Notes: generated from the sequence alone by a model not told the origin. A stretch of 64,000 nucleotides of DNA from Aeromicrobium sp. (GCA_014377785.1 JACMOZ010000038.1:1-64000), one strand, 5' to 3'; positions 21,786-32,168 are shown, numbered from the stretch's first letter. Numbers and translations are program-made.

Positions 21786-22760
21786 ATGGGCAACGTGATC
21801 ATCGACTGCGCGATTTACCGCAACGGCAAGCGCGAACACACTTCTCACGACGTCAATTCGCTGAAGAGTGCCTTGGCTTCGCTGACCGACAAACACGATT
21901 TCATCTGGATCGGCGCGTTCGAGCCAACGGCAGCCGAACTCGCCGAGATTGCCGCTCCGCTCAGTCTGCACCCGCTTGCTGTCGAGGACGCAGTCGAAGC
22001 CCATCAGCGGCCCAAGGTGGAGCGATATGACGACCACCTCTTCATGTCACTCAAGACCGTCACCTACGACAATGACGACATCGAGACGGCCGAGATCAAC
22101 ATCTTCCTCGGGGCGAACTACCTCCTCACCGTGCGCCACGGCAAGGGACACGATCTGCGCGCCGTACGCAATCGTGCCGAAACCCAGGACCATGAACTCG
22201 AGCACGGCCCGACGGCGGCGCTGTATGCCGTGGTCGACTCGGTCGTGGACGACTACGAAAATGTCGCCGCTGAACTCGAGATCGATATTCAGGAAATAGA
22301 AGTCTCGGTCTTTTCGAACGTCCGCACCAGTGATTCTTCGCGCATCTATCGGCTCAAACGTGAAACTCTCGAGTTCAAACGGGCCGTTCTGCCGCTGCGC
22401 GAACCGATCAACCGCTTCTCTACCGGCGCCATGCCCGAAGAGGCCCGCCCCTATTTTCGCGACATTGGCGACCATTTATCGCGAGTGGCCGAAAGCATCG
22501 ACGTCACCGACCATTTGCTCGACAACGCGCTCAATGCCCACTTGGCCCAGTTGAGCATCCAGCAGAACGACGACATGCGAAAACTTGCCGCCGGTGCCAC
22601 ACTCTTCGCTGTTCCTACAGCGATTGCGGGCATTTATGGCATGAACTTCGACCACATGCCCGAACTCAGCTGGACCTACGGCTATCCACTGGTTCTCGGC
22701 GCGATGGTGCTTTTGTGCGTGTACATCGTGTGGCGCTTCAAGAAGTCCGGCTGGCTCTAG
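21786..22760 (+). CDS. corA: CorA family magnesium/cobalt transporter
   Basis: C-terminal YGMNFDHMPELSWTYGYP(L)V with two TM segments. Confidence 0.9.
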   Translation: MGNVIIDCAIYRNGKREHTSHDVNSLKSALASLTDKHDFIWIGAFEPTAAELAEIAAPLSLHPLAVEDAVEAHQRPKVERYDDHLFMSLKTVTYDNDDIETAEINIFLGANYLLTVRHGKGHDLRAVRNRAETQDHELEHGPTAALYAVVDSVVDDYENVAAELEIDIQEIEVSVFSNVRTSDSSRIYRLKRETLEFKRAVLPLREPINRFSTGAMPEEARPYFRDIGDHLSRVAESIDVTDHLLDNALNAHLAQLSIQQNDDMRKLAAGATLFAVPTAIAGIYGMNFDHMPELSWTYGYPLVLGAMVLLCVYIVWRFKKSGWL

Positions 22761-22780
22761 CCAGTCAATCGCGGGACCGG

Positions 22781-23614
22781 TCAGCTGACCGTGGTTCCGG
22801 CGGCGATGACGCTGGTGGCCACCAAGACGAGTACGAGTGCACCGAGGCCGATGCGGTAGAACACGAACGGCAGGTAGGAATTCTTACTCACGTATTCGAG
22901 CAGCCAATGGATGACGGCAAGACCAACGGCGAAAGACACGACGGTCGCGATGAGCGTCGGGAAGACTCCGTATTCATTGGCGCCGCCGATGTCCTTGAGT
23001 TTGAAGATGCCAGCGCCGACAACAGCAGGGATCGCAAGCAAGAAGGCATACCGTGTCGCGGCGGCGCGTTCATAGCCGAGAAACAGACCCATGCTGATCG
23101 TGGCGCCCGAGCGGGACACGCCGGGCACGAGCGCGCCCGCCTGAGCCAGGCCGAAAAGGATGGCGTGGCTGAGCGTGAGGTTTTCGATCGGAGCATTTTT
23201 GCGGCCCACGCGTTCGGCTATGCCGAGGACGATGCCCAGAACGATCAGCGTGGAGCCGATGACCCAGAGATTGCGGAAGTTCTTGTCGATGAGGCTTTGG
23301 AGCGCCACGCCAAGCAGCACGATGGGCATCGAGCCAATGATGACGAACCAGCCCATCCGCCATTCGTGCGTGGTGCGGGCAGACTTGTTGAAGACGCCTC
23401 GCACCCATCCCGATCCAATCGCCCAGATGTCTCTGCGGAAGTAGATCAGGACAGCAAGTTCGGTGCCGATCTGGATGACGGCCGTGAAAGCGGCACCCGG
23501 ATCATTCCAGCCGAAGAACTTGGGAAAGATCGCCAAATGGGCGCTGCTGGAGATCGGCAGGAATTCGGTGAGGCCCTGAAGAACACCAAGGAACACCGCT
23601 TTGAATAAATCCAC
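22781..23614 (-). CDS. uppP: Undecaprenyl-diphosphatase UppP
   Basis: GVLQGLTEFLPISSSAHLAIF ... GVSRSGATIS. Confidence 0.95.
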   Translation of the reverse strand: MDLFKAVFLGVLQGLTEFLPISSSAHLAIFPKFFGWNDPGAAFTAVIQIGTELAVLIYFRRDIWAIGSGWVRGVFNKSARTTHEWRMGWFVIIGSMPIVLLGVALQSLIDKNFRNLWVIGSTLIVLGIVLGIAERVGRKNAPIENLTLSHAILFGLAQAGALVPGVSRSGATISMGLFLGYERAAATRYAFLLAIPAVVGAGIFKLKDIGGANEYGVFPTLIATVVSFAVGLAVIHWLLEYVSKNSYLPFVFYRIGLGALVLVLVATSVIAAGTTVS

Positions 23615-23662
23615 TGTGCGAGCCTACCGGCGCGGCTTTGAGTCTCCCATTAGCCTTGCCGC

Positions 23663-24616
23663 ATGCGGTATCGACGGCTGGGACGCACCGGGCTCGAAGT
23701 CTCCCGGCTGGGACTCGGCACCATGCAATGGGGCGAAGCCGTCGACGAGCACGAAGCCCACGATCAACTCACCGCATTTCTCGACGCCGGCGGCACCCTG
23801 GTCGACACGGCCGCCAACTATTCGTTCGGGGCCAGCGAGACCACCCTCGGAGCGGTGATCACCAAGAACAATTGCCGCGATCAAATAGTTTTGGCCTCCA
23901 AAGCAGGGTTTCGGTCGATGCCAGACGGCGTACGACGCGATGCCTCCCGCCTCTCCATGCTGCGCCAACTCGATGAGTCACTCGAACGGCTGGGCACCGA
24001 TCACCTGGATTTGTGGCAAGTCCATGTGTGGGATGGCGCCGTGCCGGTCGAGGAGACACTGGCGACCCTGGAACACGCTGTCCGCACCGGACGCACGCGC
24101 TATGTCGGCATCTCAAATTATGCCGGCTGGCAGACCGCTCATGCCCACACGTGGCTTGCTTCGCGGCCCGATGCGCTGACGCTTGCCGGCACACAGGTCG
24201 AATATTCCCTCGTCAACCGCGACGTCGAAACCGAAGTTGTCCCTGCTGTCTTGGCATTCGGTATGGGCATCCTGGCCTGGTCGCCGCTGGGCCGCGGTGT
24301 CCTCACCGGCAAATACCGTGGCGGCATTCCGGCCGACTCTCGCGGTGCGACGCCCGGCCTCGACCGCTTTGTCGCCCCCTACCTGACCCCCGAATGTGCT
24401 TCCGTCGTGGAGGCCGTGGCCAAGGCGGCCGAAGGACTCGATGTGGACATCTCCCACGTCGCCCTCGCCTGGTTGCGCGATCGTCCGGCCGTCGCGGCCG
24501 CCATTGTCGGCGCTCGCACGGCCGATCAACTTCGCCAATCGCTGGCGTCCGAAGACGTCGACTTACCCGAAGAAATCGTGCAGGCCCTTGATGATGTTTC
24601 GGAGGCACACCGTTGA
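23663..24616 (+). CDS. Aldo/keto reductase
   Basis: MRYRRLGRTGLEVSRLGLGTMQWG ... VEYSLVNRDVE ... GILAWSPLGRGVLTGKY. Confidence 0.93.
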   Translation: MRYRRLGRTGLEVSRLGLGTMQWGEAVDEHEAHDQLTAFLDAGGTLVDTAANYSFGASETTLGAVITKNNCRDQIVLASKAGFRSMPDGVRRDASRLSMLRQLDESLERLGTDHLDLWQVHVWDGAVPVEETLATLEHAVRTGRTRYVGISNYAGWQTAHAHTWLASRPDALTLAGTQVEYSLVNRDVETEVVPAVLAFGMGILAWSPLGRGVLTGKYRGGIPADSRGATPGLDRFVAPYLTPECASVVEAVAKAAEGLDVDISHVALAWLRDRPAVAAAIVGARTADQLRQSLASEDVDLPEEIVQALDDVSEAHR

Positions 24617-24798
24617 TCGAATACGAATTCTGGCGACTGTCGCTCCCCCGCACGCACTCACGTAATGCCGTATGCCGCATCCTCACCGATGCCGCCGAAT
24701 ATCAGGGTTGGGAACTTGCCCGCCTGCGCAAGGATCCGACCGGCAACCGCACCGTGACATTGCGTCGCAAGATCATTCGGATGCGCGCGACTTTTTAG
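24613..24798 (+). CDS. DUF5703 family small protein
   Basis: MIEYEFWRLSLPRTHSRNAVCRILTDAAEYQGWELARLRKDPTGNRTVTLRRKIIRMR; ATGA overlap with the upstream gene. Confidence 0.8.
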   Translation: MIEYEFWRLSLPRTHSRNAVCRILTDAAEYQGWELARLRKDPTGNRTVTLRRKIIRMRATF

Positions 24799-24874
24799 CC
24801 GAGCCGAACTGCTCGCACTACAGCATCCGCCAGTGCGTCGTCGATCGCTTTCGTGCTGGCGTTAGCGTGGCCAC

Positions 24875-25837
24875 ATGACCTTGGACTTGAAAGCAGACCT
24901 GGTGTGCGAAGGCGGTGGGGTCAAGGGAATCGGCCTCGTCGGCGCCGTCCATGAACTCGCCGCAGCCGGCTATACCTTCCCCCGCGTGGCAGGCACAAGT
25001 TCCGGAGCTATCGTCAGTTGCCTCATCGCCGCTCTGCAAAAAGCCGGCGAACCGATTTCGCGCCTCGATGACATTGCCGCCACGATCGACTACAGCAAAT
25101 TCGAGGACTCCAGCTGGCTCGGCCGAATCCCGCTCGTCGGCGGCGCGTTGTCGATTCTGAGCGCCGACGGCATCTACGAAGGCGACTATCTCGAGAAGTT
25201 CATAGCCGGCACTCTCAAGGATCTCGGTGTCGAGACCTTCGGCGACCTTCGCACCGGCGATTCCTTGCCCGCACACGCATGGTCGCTCGTTGTCACCGCC
25301 AGCGACCTTTCGCGTCGCCGTCTCGTCCGTATTCCGTGGGATCTGCCGGCCTACGACACGGACCCCGACGAGTTCTCCGTCGCCAAAGCCGTCCGTGCCT
25401 CCGCCGCTATACCCTATTTTTTTCAGCCCGTTCGCGTGGCCGGAGCCACTTGGGTCGACGGCGGCCTGCTGTCGGATTTTCCCGTCGGGCTCTTCGACCG
25501 GGAAGCCAGCAAATCGCCCCGCTGGCCAACATTCGGCATCCGACTGACCGCAAAACCGGGCATCCCGCCGGCCACCCGTGCGGTGCGTGGACCGATCTCG
25601 ATCGGCATAGCCGCCATCGACACGTTGTTCACTGGCCAGGATGCCGCCTACACCGATGACGTCTGCACGGTGAAGCGGACGGTATTCGTGCCCACCGACG
25701 AGGTCAGCGCGGTCGATTTCAGCATCGATCGGAAACGGACAGGCCTGCTCTACGCCAATGGCGCCAAAGCGGCGAAGGTCTTTCTTGCCGGTTGGGACTT
25801 TGAGGACTACAAGATGAATTGCCGCAGTCCTGCCTAG
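24875..25837 (+). CDS. Patatin-like phospholipase family protein
   Basis: LVCEGGGVKGIGLVGAVHELAAAGYTFPRVAGTSSGAIVSCLIA (GxGxxG, GTSSG), WVDGGLLSDFP. Confidence 0.92.
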   Translation: MTLDLKADLVCEGGGVKGIGLVGAVHELAAAGYTFPRVAGTSSGAIVSCLIAALQKAGEPISRLDDIAATIDYSKFEDSSWLGRIPLVGGALSILSADGIYEGDYLEKFIAGTLKDLGVETFGDLRTGDSLPAHAWSLVVTASDLSRRRLVRIPWDLPAYDTDPDEFSVAKAVRASAAIPYFFQPVRVAGATWVDGGLLSDFPVGLFDREASKSPRWPTFGIRLTAKPGIPPATRAVRGPISIGIAAIDTLFTGQDAAYTDDVCTVKRTVFVPTDEVSAVDFSIDRKRTGLLYANGAKAAKVFLAGWDFEDYKMNCRSPA

Positions 25838-25864
25838 ATTTTTTGAGGCCAGTTCTGATTGAGA

Positions 25865-27160
25865 CTAGATTTGATTCAGGAAGGTATCGAAGACGCGCGA
25901 ACCGAACTCAAGCGCATCGACCGGGACCCGTTCGTCCACCCCATGAAAGAGTGCGGTGAAGTCGAGGTCTCCGGGCAGGCGCAGCGGCGTGAAGCCATAT
26001 GACGTGATGCCGAGCCTGCTCCAGGCCTTTGCATCGGTCCCACCGGACATGAGGAACGGTGCAATGTGCGCGTCGGGGTCTTGACTGTACAAGGCCACGG
26101 TCATGGCATCGACAAGATCGCCTTCGAAGGCAAACTCGAGAGCCTTGTCGGTGATGTGGGGCTCAACTGTCACTTTGTCGCCAACGATGCGTTGCACCTC
26201 AGGCATGAACGTGTCGGCGTGGCCCGGCAGAAAGCGACCGTCGACAAAGGCGGTGGCCGAACTCGGGATCACGTTGTGTTTGTAGCCGGCGTCGAGCATC
26301 GTCGCGTTGGTCGTGTTGCGGATGCCCGAGCCGATCATGCGCACGGCCGAGCCGAAGTGTTCGAGGAGTTCGTCGGGATCGGTGGTCTTGCTGCCGGTGA
26401 GTTCGCGGACCTTCTCGAGCAGCAGCGTCATCGACGGTCCGGCTTCGATGGGCCAGTCGTGTTCGCCGAGTGCGACGAGCGCCCGGGCCAGATGGGTCAC
26501 GGCGTTGTCGGGCTGTTTCATCGACCCGTGACCGGCAGTCCCTAGGGCCTGAAGCCGCATCCAAGCGATGCCCTTCTCGCCCGACTCGATCAGATAGAGA
26601 CGCTTGCCCCCGACTTCGGTGGAGAAACCGCCGACTTCACCGATGGCCTCGGTGCAGCCTTCGAAGAGATCACGGTGCTTGTCCACGAGCCAATGGGCGC
26701 CCTTAACGCCGCCGGCCTCTTCATCGGCGGTGAAAACGAGGGTGATCGGGCGGTCCGGGATGACACCGGCGCGCTGGCGAGCGCGTACGACGGACAACAG
26801 CATCGCGTCGAAGTCCTTCATATCGACCGCACCCCGGCCGAACAGGTATCCATCGACGACTTCAGCCGCGAAGGGGTCGACTTGCCAGTCCGAAGACTGA
26901 GCCGGCACCACGTCAAGATGCCCGTGGATCAAAAGTCCGGGACGATCGGAGTTCTGATTGCCCCAGCGCGCCACCACGCTCGCACGGCCGGAGTCGGACT
27001 CATAAATCGTCGATTGGATGCCAACCTCGGCAAGGGACGCGGCAACATATTCGGCCGCCTTGCGTTCGCCGGGACCGGAATTGTCGCCGAAGTTCGACGT
27101 ATCGATCCGGATCAGATCCTGGCAAATCCGGAGTGTCTCAGCTTCTGGCAAATAACCCAT
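25865..27160 (-). CDS. M20/M25/M40 family metallopeptidase
   Basis: LLIHGHLDVVPA ... GRGAVDMKDFDAM ... FTADEEAGGVKGAHWLV. Confidence 0.93.
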   Translation of the reverse strand: MGYLPEAETLRICQDLIRIDTSNFGDNSGPGERKAAEYVAASLAEVGIQSTIYESDSGRASVVARWGNQNSDRPGLLIHGHLDVVPAQSSDWQVDPFAAEVVDGYLFGRGAVDMKDFDAMLLSVVRARQRAGVIPDRPITLVFTADEEAGGVKGAHWLVDKHRDLFEGCTEAIGEVGGFSTEVGGKRLYLIESGEKGIAWMRLQALGTAGHGSMKQPDNAVTHLARALVALGEHDWPIEAGPSMTLLLEKVRELTGSKTTDPDELLEHFGSAVRMIGSGIRNTTNATMLDAGYKHNVIPSSATAFVDGRFLPGHADTFMPEVQRIVGDKVTVEPHITDKALEFAFEGDLVDAMTVALYSQDPDAHIAPFLMSGGTDAKAWSRLGITSYGFTPLRLPGDLDFTALFHGVDERVPVDALEFGSRVFDTFLNQI

Positions 27161-27249
27161 TTATCGATCCTACGTCGCTTCGGCGGGCCACCGAATCGGC
27201 AAGGCTGCACGGACCACTCCCACTGTGGTGAAAGTGGCGGATGAAAATG

Positions 27250-27645
27250 CTAACCGAGCAAATCGTCGACGACTCTCCCGAACAGTTTTCGGGAGGTGGC
27301 CCTCGTCAGCCGGTCGGCCGATCGTGGTGTGCCGGTCACGTGGAGGTCTTCACGCCATACGACCCGTGTCGCGCCGCCAAGAGGGATCACCCGAAGCTCG
27401 GCCCAACCGGTTACGACCCTTCCACGCTTCTCCAGCCGGCAGAAACAGGGCGGCTCCCACGACACGATTTCCATCGGGTCATCGAAGGCCAACCGCCCGA
27501 TACCCGTGCGGGCAACAAAGCCGGTGGGCGTGACGCGGATCGACGTCAACGGCACGGAATCGCCATGACGTTGCCAATCGGTCAGCCGACTCCACACCTC
27601 GTCTTGAGAGAGGTGCACATCCCGGACGATCTCGATCAAGGCCAC
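27250..27645 (-). CDS. SRPBCC family protein
   Basis: MALIEIVRDVHLSQDEVWSRLTDWQRHGDSVPLTSIRV ... WREDLHVTG. Confidence 0.75.
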   Translation of the reverse strand: MALIEIVRDVHLSQDEVWSRLTDWQRHGDSVPLTSIRVTPTGFVARTGIGRLAFDDPMEIVSWEPPCFCRLEKRGRVVTGWAELRVIPLGGATRVVWREDLHVTGTPRSADRLTRATSRKLFGRVVDDLLG

Positions 27646-27726
27646 GGCACAATACTAGGGGGGCAAACGTCACACCGCCCGTCGATTTTGCCCACCCCAT
27701 GAAGCCCACCCCCCTGAAGGAGCCCG

Positions 27727-28608
27727 ATGCGCACCATGCCCTTCACGTCGGTCGAAGACGTCAAAGCGCGGCTCGCCGCGGTTGATTACCTTGCCTCGGA
27801 TGCGATCGCTACAACCGTTTTCCTGGCGAGCGAGCTCGGCAAGCCGCTCCTCATCGAAGGACCGGCCGGAGTCGGCAAGACCGAACTCTCCCGTGCCGTA
27901 GCTCAGGCATGCGACGCCGAACTCGTACGTTTACAGTGCTACGAGGGCGTCGACGAGGCCCGCGCCTTGTATGAGTGGAACCACGCCAAGCAGCTCTTGC
28001 GGATCACCGCCGGCAGCAACGAAAGTTGGGACGAGGCCCGCGACGACATCTTCAGTGAGGAATTTCTGCTGCCGCGGCCGTTGCTGACCGCAATTCGCAA
28101 TACCGGACCGACGGTCTTGCTCATCGACGAGACCGACAAGGCAGACGTCGAGATCGAAGGATTGCTTCTCGAAGTCCTCGGCGACTTCCAGATCACCGTT
28201 CCCGAACTCGGCACCATCACTGCCACGCGCCGCCCCTTCGTCGTCCTGACATCCAATGCGACCCGTGAACTCTCCGAAGCACTTCGCCGCCGTTGTCTCT
28301 ATCTGCATGTTGACTTCCCCGAGCCCGACCTTGAGGAACAAATCGTCCGACTCAAGGTGCCCGAACTCGACTCGGTGCTCGCCGGCTCGGTCATACGCGT
28401 CATCAACGCGTTGCGCGCCATGCCGCTTCGCAAGGCTCCGTCGGTCTCAGAGACGATCGACTGGGCCCGTACCTTGGTGGCGCTTGGCGCCGACATCCTC
28501 GACGCGGAGGTAGTCAATGACAGTCTCGGCGTCATCCTCAAACACCAGGACGACATGGTGAAGGCCCGCGCCAAGCTCGATCTGGACGAGGCCCTCAAGC
28601 CGTCATGA
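27727..28608 (+). CDS. MoxR-family AAA ATPase
   Basis: LIEGPAGVGKTELSRAVAQA ... LLIDETDKAD ... VVLTSNATRELSEALRRRCLYLHVDFP. Confidence 0.92.
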   Translation: MRTMPFTSVEDVKARLAAVDYLASDAIATTVFLASELGKPLLIEGPAGVGKTELSRAVAQACDAELVRLQCYEGVDEARALYEWNHAKQLLRITAGSNESWDEARDDIFSEEFLLPRPLLTAIRNTGPTVLLIDETDKADVEIEGLLLEVLGDFQITVPELGTITATRRPFVVLTSNATRELSEALRRRCLYLHVDFPEPDLEEQIVRLKVPELDSVLAGSVIRVINALRAMPLRKAPSVSETIDWARTLVALGADILDAEVVNDSLGVILKHQDDMVKARAKLDLDEALKPS

Positions 28609-30017
28609 CCCCGACGATGCACGGACTGCCCGGACGACTCGTCGAATTTGTCGGAGCCTTGCGCAGCAAGGGCATACCCGCTGGAACGAGCGAGACCGTC
28701 GATGCGGCGGCCATCATTGAAGTCCTCGGTATGAGCCAGCGCGCGCAACTGCGCGAGGGTCTCGCCTCGGCGTTCGTGCGGCGTGGCGGGCAACGGGACG
28801 TGTTCGACCAGACGTTTGACATCTATTTCCCGGCCGGCGACGGTGCACCTCAGGCGGCTCGCGATGCTGGCGACGATTTTGATCTGCAGGACCTGCGGGA
28901 GCTGGTGGCCATGGCTCTTGCCGACGACGACTCGCGGGCTCTCGAACAAGTCGCCGAGATTGCTGTCGACAATCTCGGCCAGGTCGGCGACGGTGGCAAC
29001 ACCCATGGTGGCTGGTCTGCTTATCAGACGCTCGAACGCCTTCAGCCGCAAACGCTTCTCGTGCAGGCGCTCGCGATCCGGCAGCGCAACGGCTCTGGTG
29101 GTGGTCAAGGTCAGAGTCAGGGACAAGGCGCCGGACAAAGCGGAGAATTTGCCGATCGACTCGAACGCGATGAAGTCCGCCAGAACATCGCACGCCTTCG
29201 CGCCATGGTCGAGAGTGAGGCCAGGCGTCGCACCGCCGAATTGCGTGGCCGCGAGCGGGTCACGCGCCATGCCGTGCGCCCGAGTGGCGACCGCATCGAT
29301 TTCCTCAGCGCCAACCAGCAGCAACTTCAGCAATTGCGGCTCACCGTGCGTCCGCTTTCCCGCAAACTCGCGACAAAATTGGCGGCCAAACGCAAACGCA
29401 AGAATCGCGGCAAAATCGACATCCGTCGCACCTTGCGCCGGTCGATGTCGACCGGCGGTGTGCCCATGCGCCCGGTGTATGCCAGTCCGCACCCGAGCCG
29501 CCCCGAACTCGTCTTGCTGTGCGATGTGTCGGGGTCAGTCTCGGGTTTCTCGAACTTCACCATGTTGCTTGTCCAGGCACTCAGCGATCAGTTCAGCAAA
29601 ATCAGGGTGTACGCGTTCATCAACGCGATGGCCGACGTGACTGATCTCGCCAAGGAGGGCGGCGACGACCTCTCAAGCCGTATTGCCCGCGAAGCCCGCA
29701 TCACCAAATGGCACACGAGCAGCGACTATGGCGAGGCCTTCGGAGATTTTGCTGCCGACTACTTGCAGTCCATCGGTCCGCGGACGGCCGTCTTGATCCT
29801 TGGCGATGCACGCAACAACAATCAGGATCCGAACTTTGGCGCGCTCCATAAGATTTCCCAGCGCGCCAAACGGACGTTCTGGCTCAACCCCGAGAATGCT
29901 ATGCGTTGGGGACTCGGAGACTCGGTCGCCACCGACTATGCCGGCGTTGTCGAGATGCATGAATGCTGCAACGTAGACCAGTTGACTCGGTTCATCACCC
30001 GCTTGTTGCCGGCCTGA
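28605..30017 (+). CDS. VWA (CoxE-like) domain-containing protein
   Basis: ELVLLCDVSGSVSGFSNFTMLLVQAL MIDAS-like motif; overlaps the moxR stop (ATGA). Confidence 0.9.
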   Translation: MTPTMHGLPGRLVEFVGALRSKGIPAGTSETVDAAAIIEVLGMSQRAQLREGLASAFVRRGGQRDVFDQTFDIYFPAGDGAPQAARDAGDDFDLQDLRELVAMALADDDSRALEQVAEIAVDNLGQVGDGGNTHGGWSAYQTLERLQPQTLLVQALAIRQRNGSGGGQGQSQGQGAGQSGEFADRLERDEVRQNIARLRAMVESEARRRTAELRGRERVTRHAVRPSGDRIDFLSANQQQLQQLRLTVRPLSRKLATKLAAKRKRKNRGKIDIRRTLRRSMSTGGVPMRPVYASPHPSRPELVLLCDVSGSVSGFSNFTMLLVQALSDQFSKIRVYAFINAMADVTDLAKEGGDDLSSRIAREARITKWHTSSDYGEAFGDFAADYLQSIGPRTAVLILGDARNNNQDPNFGALHKISQRAKRTFWLNPENAMRWGLGDSVATDYAGVVEMHECCNVDQLTRFITRLLPA

Positions 30018-30085
30018 GTCGACTATGTCGAAGGTCACCGTCCAGAGATTGTTGAATTGGGGCTGCGCCTCCGTACCGTAGGGGC

Positions 30086-30286
30086 GTGACCGCTGTTACT
30101 TCTCTCGCCAAGTCCCTGACCGGCCTCGTCATCGGGATTTGCGTCGCGCTCACCCTCTTGTTCGGATTGCTTTTCGGCAGTTTCCGTATCGGGCTAGTGA
30201 CGGGGATCGCCGCCGGTGCCATCATCGCGATGAGCCTGATGCTCCTCGACGTGACCCGCGAAGAAGTCGACCACAGCAAGCGCTAG
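30086..30286 (+). CDS. Small two-TM membrane protein, unknown function
   Basis: MTAVTSLAKSLTGLVIGICVALTLLFGLLFGSFRIGLVTGIAAGAIIAMSLMLLDVTREEVDHSKR; GTG start. Confidence 0.6.
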   Translation: MTAVTSLAKSLTGLVIGICVALTLLFGLLFGSFRIGLVTGIAAGAIIAMSLMLLDVTREEVDHSKR

Positions 30287-30295
30287 CCCACCGGT

Positions 30296-31858
30296 TCAGC
30301 GGCCTTTTTTACCGCCGCGGGCCTTTCCCTTGTCGTCGTTGTTGCCGTCGACTTGTGTCGGTGCTGGTTGAGGTGCCGGGTCCGCAGCAACTGTCAGTTC
30401 GACGGTCGAACCGATCGCGGCGCGACCCTCGGGACTGACGGCGATCACAGTTCCCGCGGCCTTGGACGAGGTCGACGACGTCTTGCTCGCCAAAAGGCCC
30501 AGCTTTTTGAGAAGTGCCGTCGCCTCGGCATAATTGGCGCCCAGAAGCTTGTCCCCGGGAACGACGACCTTGCCCGATGCAACTGTCAACGTGATTGTTG
30601 AGCCGTCGTCGACCTCGGATCTTCCGGCGGCGCTTTGCGTGATGACCACATCGGTCTTCTTGCCGGCGATATCAACAATTCGGACGTTCGGCACCAGTCC
30701 CCTGTCCCTGAGCATCGTCTCGGCCACTGCGCGCTGTTTGCCGACTACCGAAGGGACGTCCGTGCCGCCGGAGAATGCCCAGATGCTCGCAATCACAGCC
30801 AGCACGAGCAGACCGAGCGCCACTGCCGTCGCTCCCCGGAAACGGCGTCGTCGAACAGGTTCGGCCTGCACGCCATGGTCGATTCGTGTGCTGTTCGCAG
30901 CACCCTCCGCACGTGTCGCGTCGACTGCAGCCATCGATTGCGTCTTATCGGCCCGTCCCCAGAGCGGCGGGTCCAAGAAGGCCTCGTGACTCTCGCCCGT
31001 CGGGTCCGCGCCCGCACGCAGCGCATTCGCCGCATCGGCCACGGCACCGGCGCTGACAGGACGGTCGGCCGGATCCTTCGCCAGCATCGCCATGACCAGA
31101 TTGCGCAGTCCGTCCGGAACGGAATCGGGCAATGCGGGCGGCCGATCGCGCAGGTGTGCGACGGCGATCGTCACCTCGTTGCCTTCGGCGAACGGAACGT
31201 CACCGGTAAGGCAGGCATACGCCACGACGCCCAGTGAATATATGTCGGAAGAAGCCGTGGCGGACCCACCCGCGGCTTGCTCGGGACTGAGGTATTTAGC
31301 TGTACCGGTCAGGACGCCGGTCCGGGTGATGGGCAATGAGTCTGCGGCTCGCGAGATGCCGAAATCGGTGATTTTCACATCGCCCTGAGATGTCACCAGA
31401 ATGTTGCCGGGTTTGACGTCACGGTGAACGACGCCGGCATCGTGGGCGGCCTGGAGAGCTGACGCGGTCTGCTCGATGATCGACAACGTGCGGTCGGTCC
31501 CCAATGGGCCGCGTTCACCCAGCTCAGCCGAAAGGGATGGTCCGTCCACAAACTCCATGACTATAAAAGCCAGATGAGGAGCGTTGTCCCGGGAAATCTC
31601 GCCGTAGTCGAAGACCGGGACGACGCCGGCGTTGCTGATCGAACCCGCGGCACGCGCTTCGCGTCTCAAGCGCTCGCGGAACACCTTGTCGTCGGCGAAC
31701 TCGGCTCGAAGGAATTTGACGGCCACGGTCCGCCCCAGAACATCGTCGACAGCACTCCAGACGTCGCCCATCCCCCCGCCGGCGATGCGACCGACGAGTC
31801 GATAGCGGTCCGCGATGACGAGTCCCGCAGCCGCCTGTACTGCGGGTTCTGAATCCAT
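30296..31858 (-). CDS. Ser/Thr protein kinase with two PASTA-like repeats
   Basis: YRLVGRIAGGGMGDVWSAVDDVLGRTVAVKFL ... GVVHRDVKPGNILVT ... extracellular DVPSVVGKQRAVAETMLRDRGL and VVVPGDKLLGANYAEATALLKKLGL repeats. Confidence 0.93.
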   Translation of the reverse strand: MDSEPAVQAAAGLVIADRYRLVGRIAGGGMGDVWSAVDDVLGRTVAVKFLRAEFADDKVFRERLRREARAAGSISNAGVVPVFDYGEISRDNAPHLAFIVMEFVDGPSLSAELGERGPLGTDRTLSIIEQTASALQAAHDAGVVHRDVKPGNILVTSQGDVKITDFGISRAADSLPITRTGVLTGTAKYLSPEQAAGGSATASSDIYSLGVVAYACLTGDVPFAEGNEVTIAVAHLRDRPPALPDSVPDGLRNLVMAMLAKDPADRPVSAGAVADAANALRAGADPTGESHEAFLDPPLWGRADKTQSMAAVDATRAEGAANSTRIDHGVQAEPVRRRRFRGATAVALGLLVLAVIASIWAFSGGTDVPSVVGKQRAVAETMLRDRGLVPNVRIVDIAGKKTDVVITQSAAGRSEVDDGSTITLTVASGKVVVPGDKLLGANYAEATALLKKLGLLASKTSSTSSKAAGTVIAVSPEGRAAIGSTVELTVAADPAPQPAPTQVDGNNDDKGKARGGKKGR

Positions 31859-31884
31859 AGTAAACAGGCTAGCGTTTAACGGTT

Positions 31885-32031
31885 TTAGCTCAAGATGCTT
31901 ACGCCGCCCGGTCCGACCAGAAGCGCGACGACGATCAGTATTATCCCGACGACCAAGTCACCGCGAACGATACGGATGACGCCGAAGATACCGATGATAA
32001 TGGCGGCGATCAATAGAAGTGTGGTCCACAT
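31885..32031 (-). CDS. GPGG-motif small membrane protein
   Basis: MWTTLLLIAAIIIGIFGVIRIVRGDLVVGIILIVVALLVGPGGVSILS. Confidence 0.88.
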   Translation of the reverse strand: MWTTLLLIAAIIIGIFGVIRIVRGDLVVGIILIVVALLVGPGGVSILS

Positions 32032-32092
32032 GATGAATGCTCCTTCGTGGCGGCGTATGCCTCGGATAGGTAAACGGTTTCCCTGCCATTCA

Positions 32093-32118
32093 TTACCCCC
32101 GTGTCGAGGATTCAAAAC
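32093..32118 (-). promoter_or_regulatory. Candidate alternative-sigma (SigB/SigF-type) promoter for the GPGG gene
   Basis: Minus strand GTTT-N16-GGGTAA, about 60 bp upstream of the 32031 start. Confidence 0.5.
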
Positions 32119-32143
32119 CCTGATCCTCAGGAAGGTTGCCCGC

Positions 32144-32168
32144 GTTTGAACAAGTGCGCACCGGGTAA
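32144..32168 (+). promoter_or_regulatory. Candidate alternative-sigma (SigB/SigF-type) promoter for the ORF at 32224
   Basis: GTTT-N15-GGGTAA, about 55 bp upstream of the ATG. Confidence 0.5.

Noticed and set aside
30296-31858. PASTA kinase as part of a cell-division (pknB-rodA-pbpA) cluster
   Set aside because: No fhaA/B, pstP, rodA or pbpA neighbours here; it stands alone.
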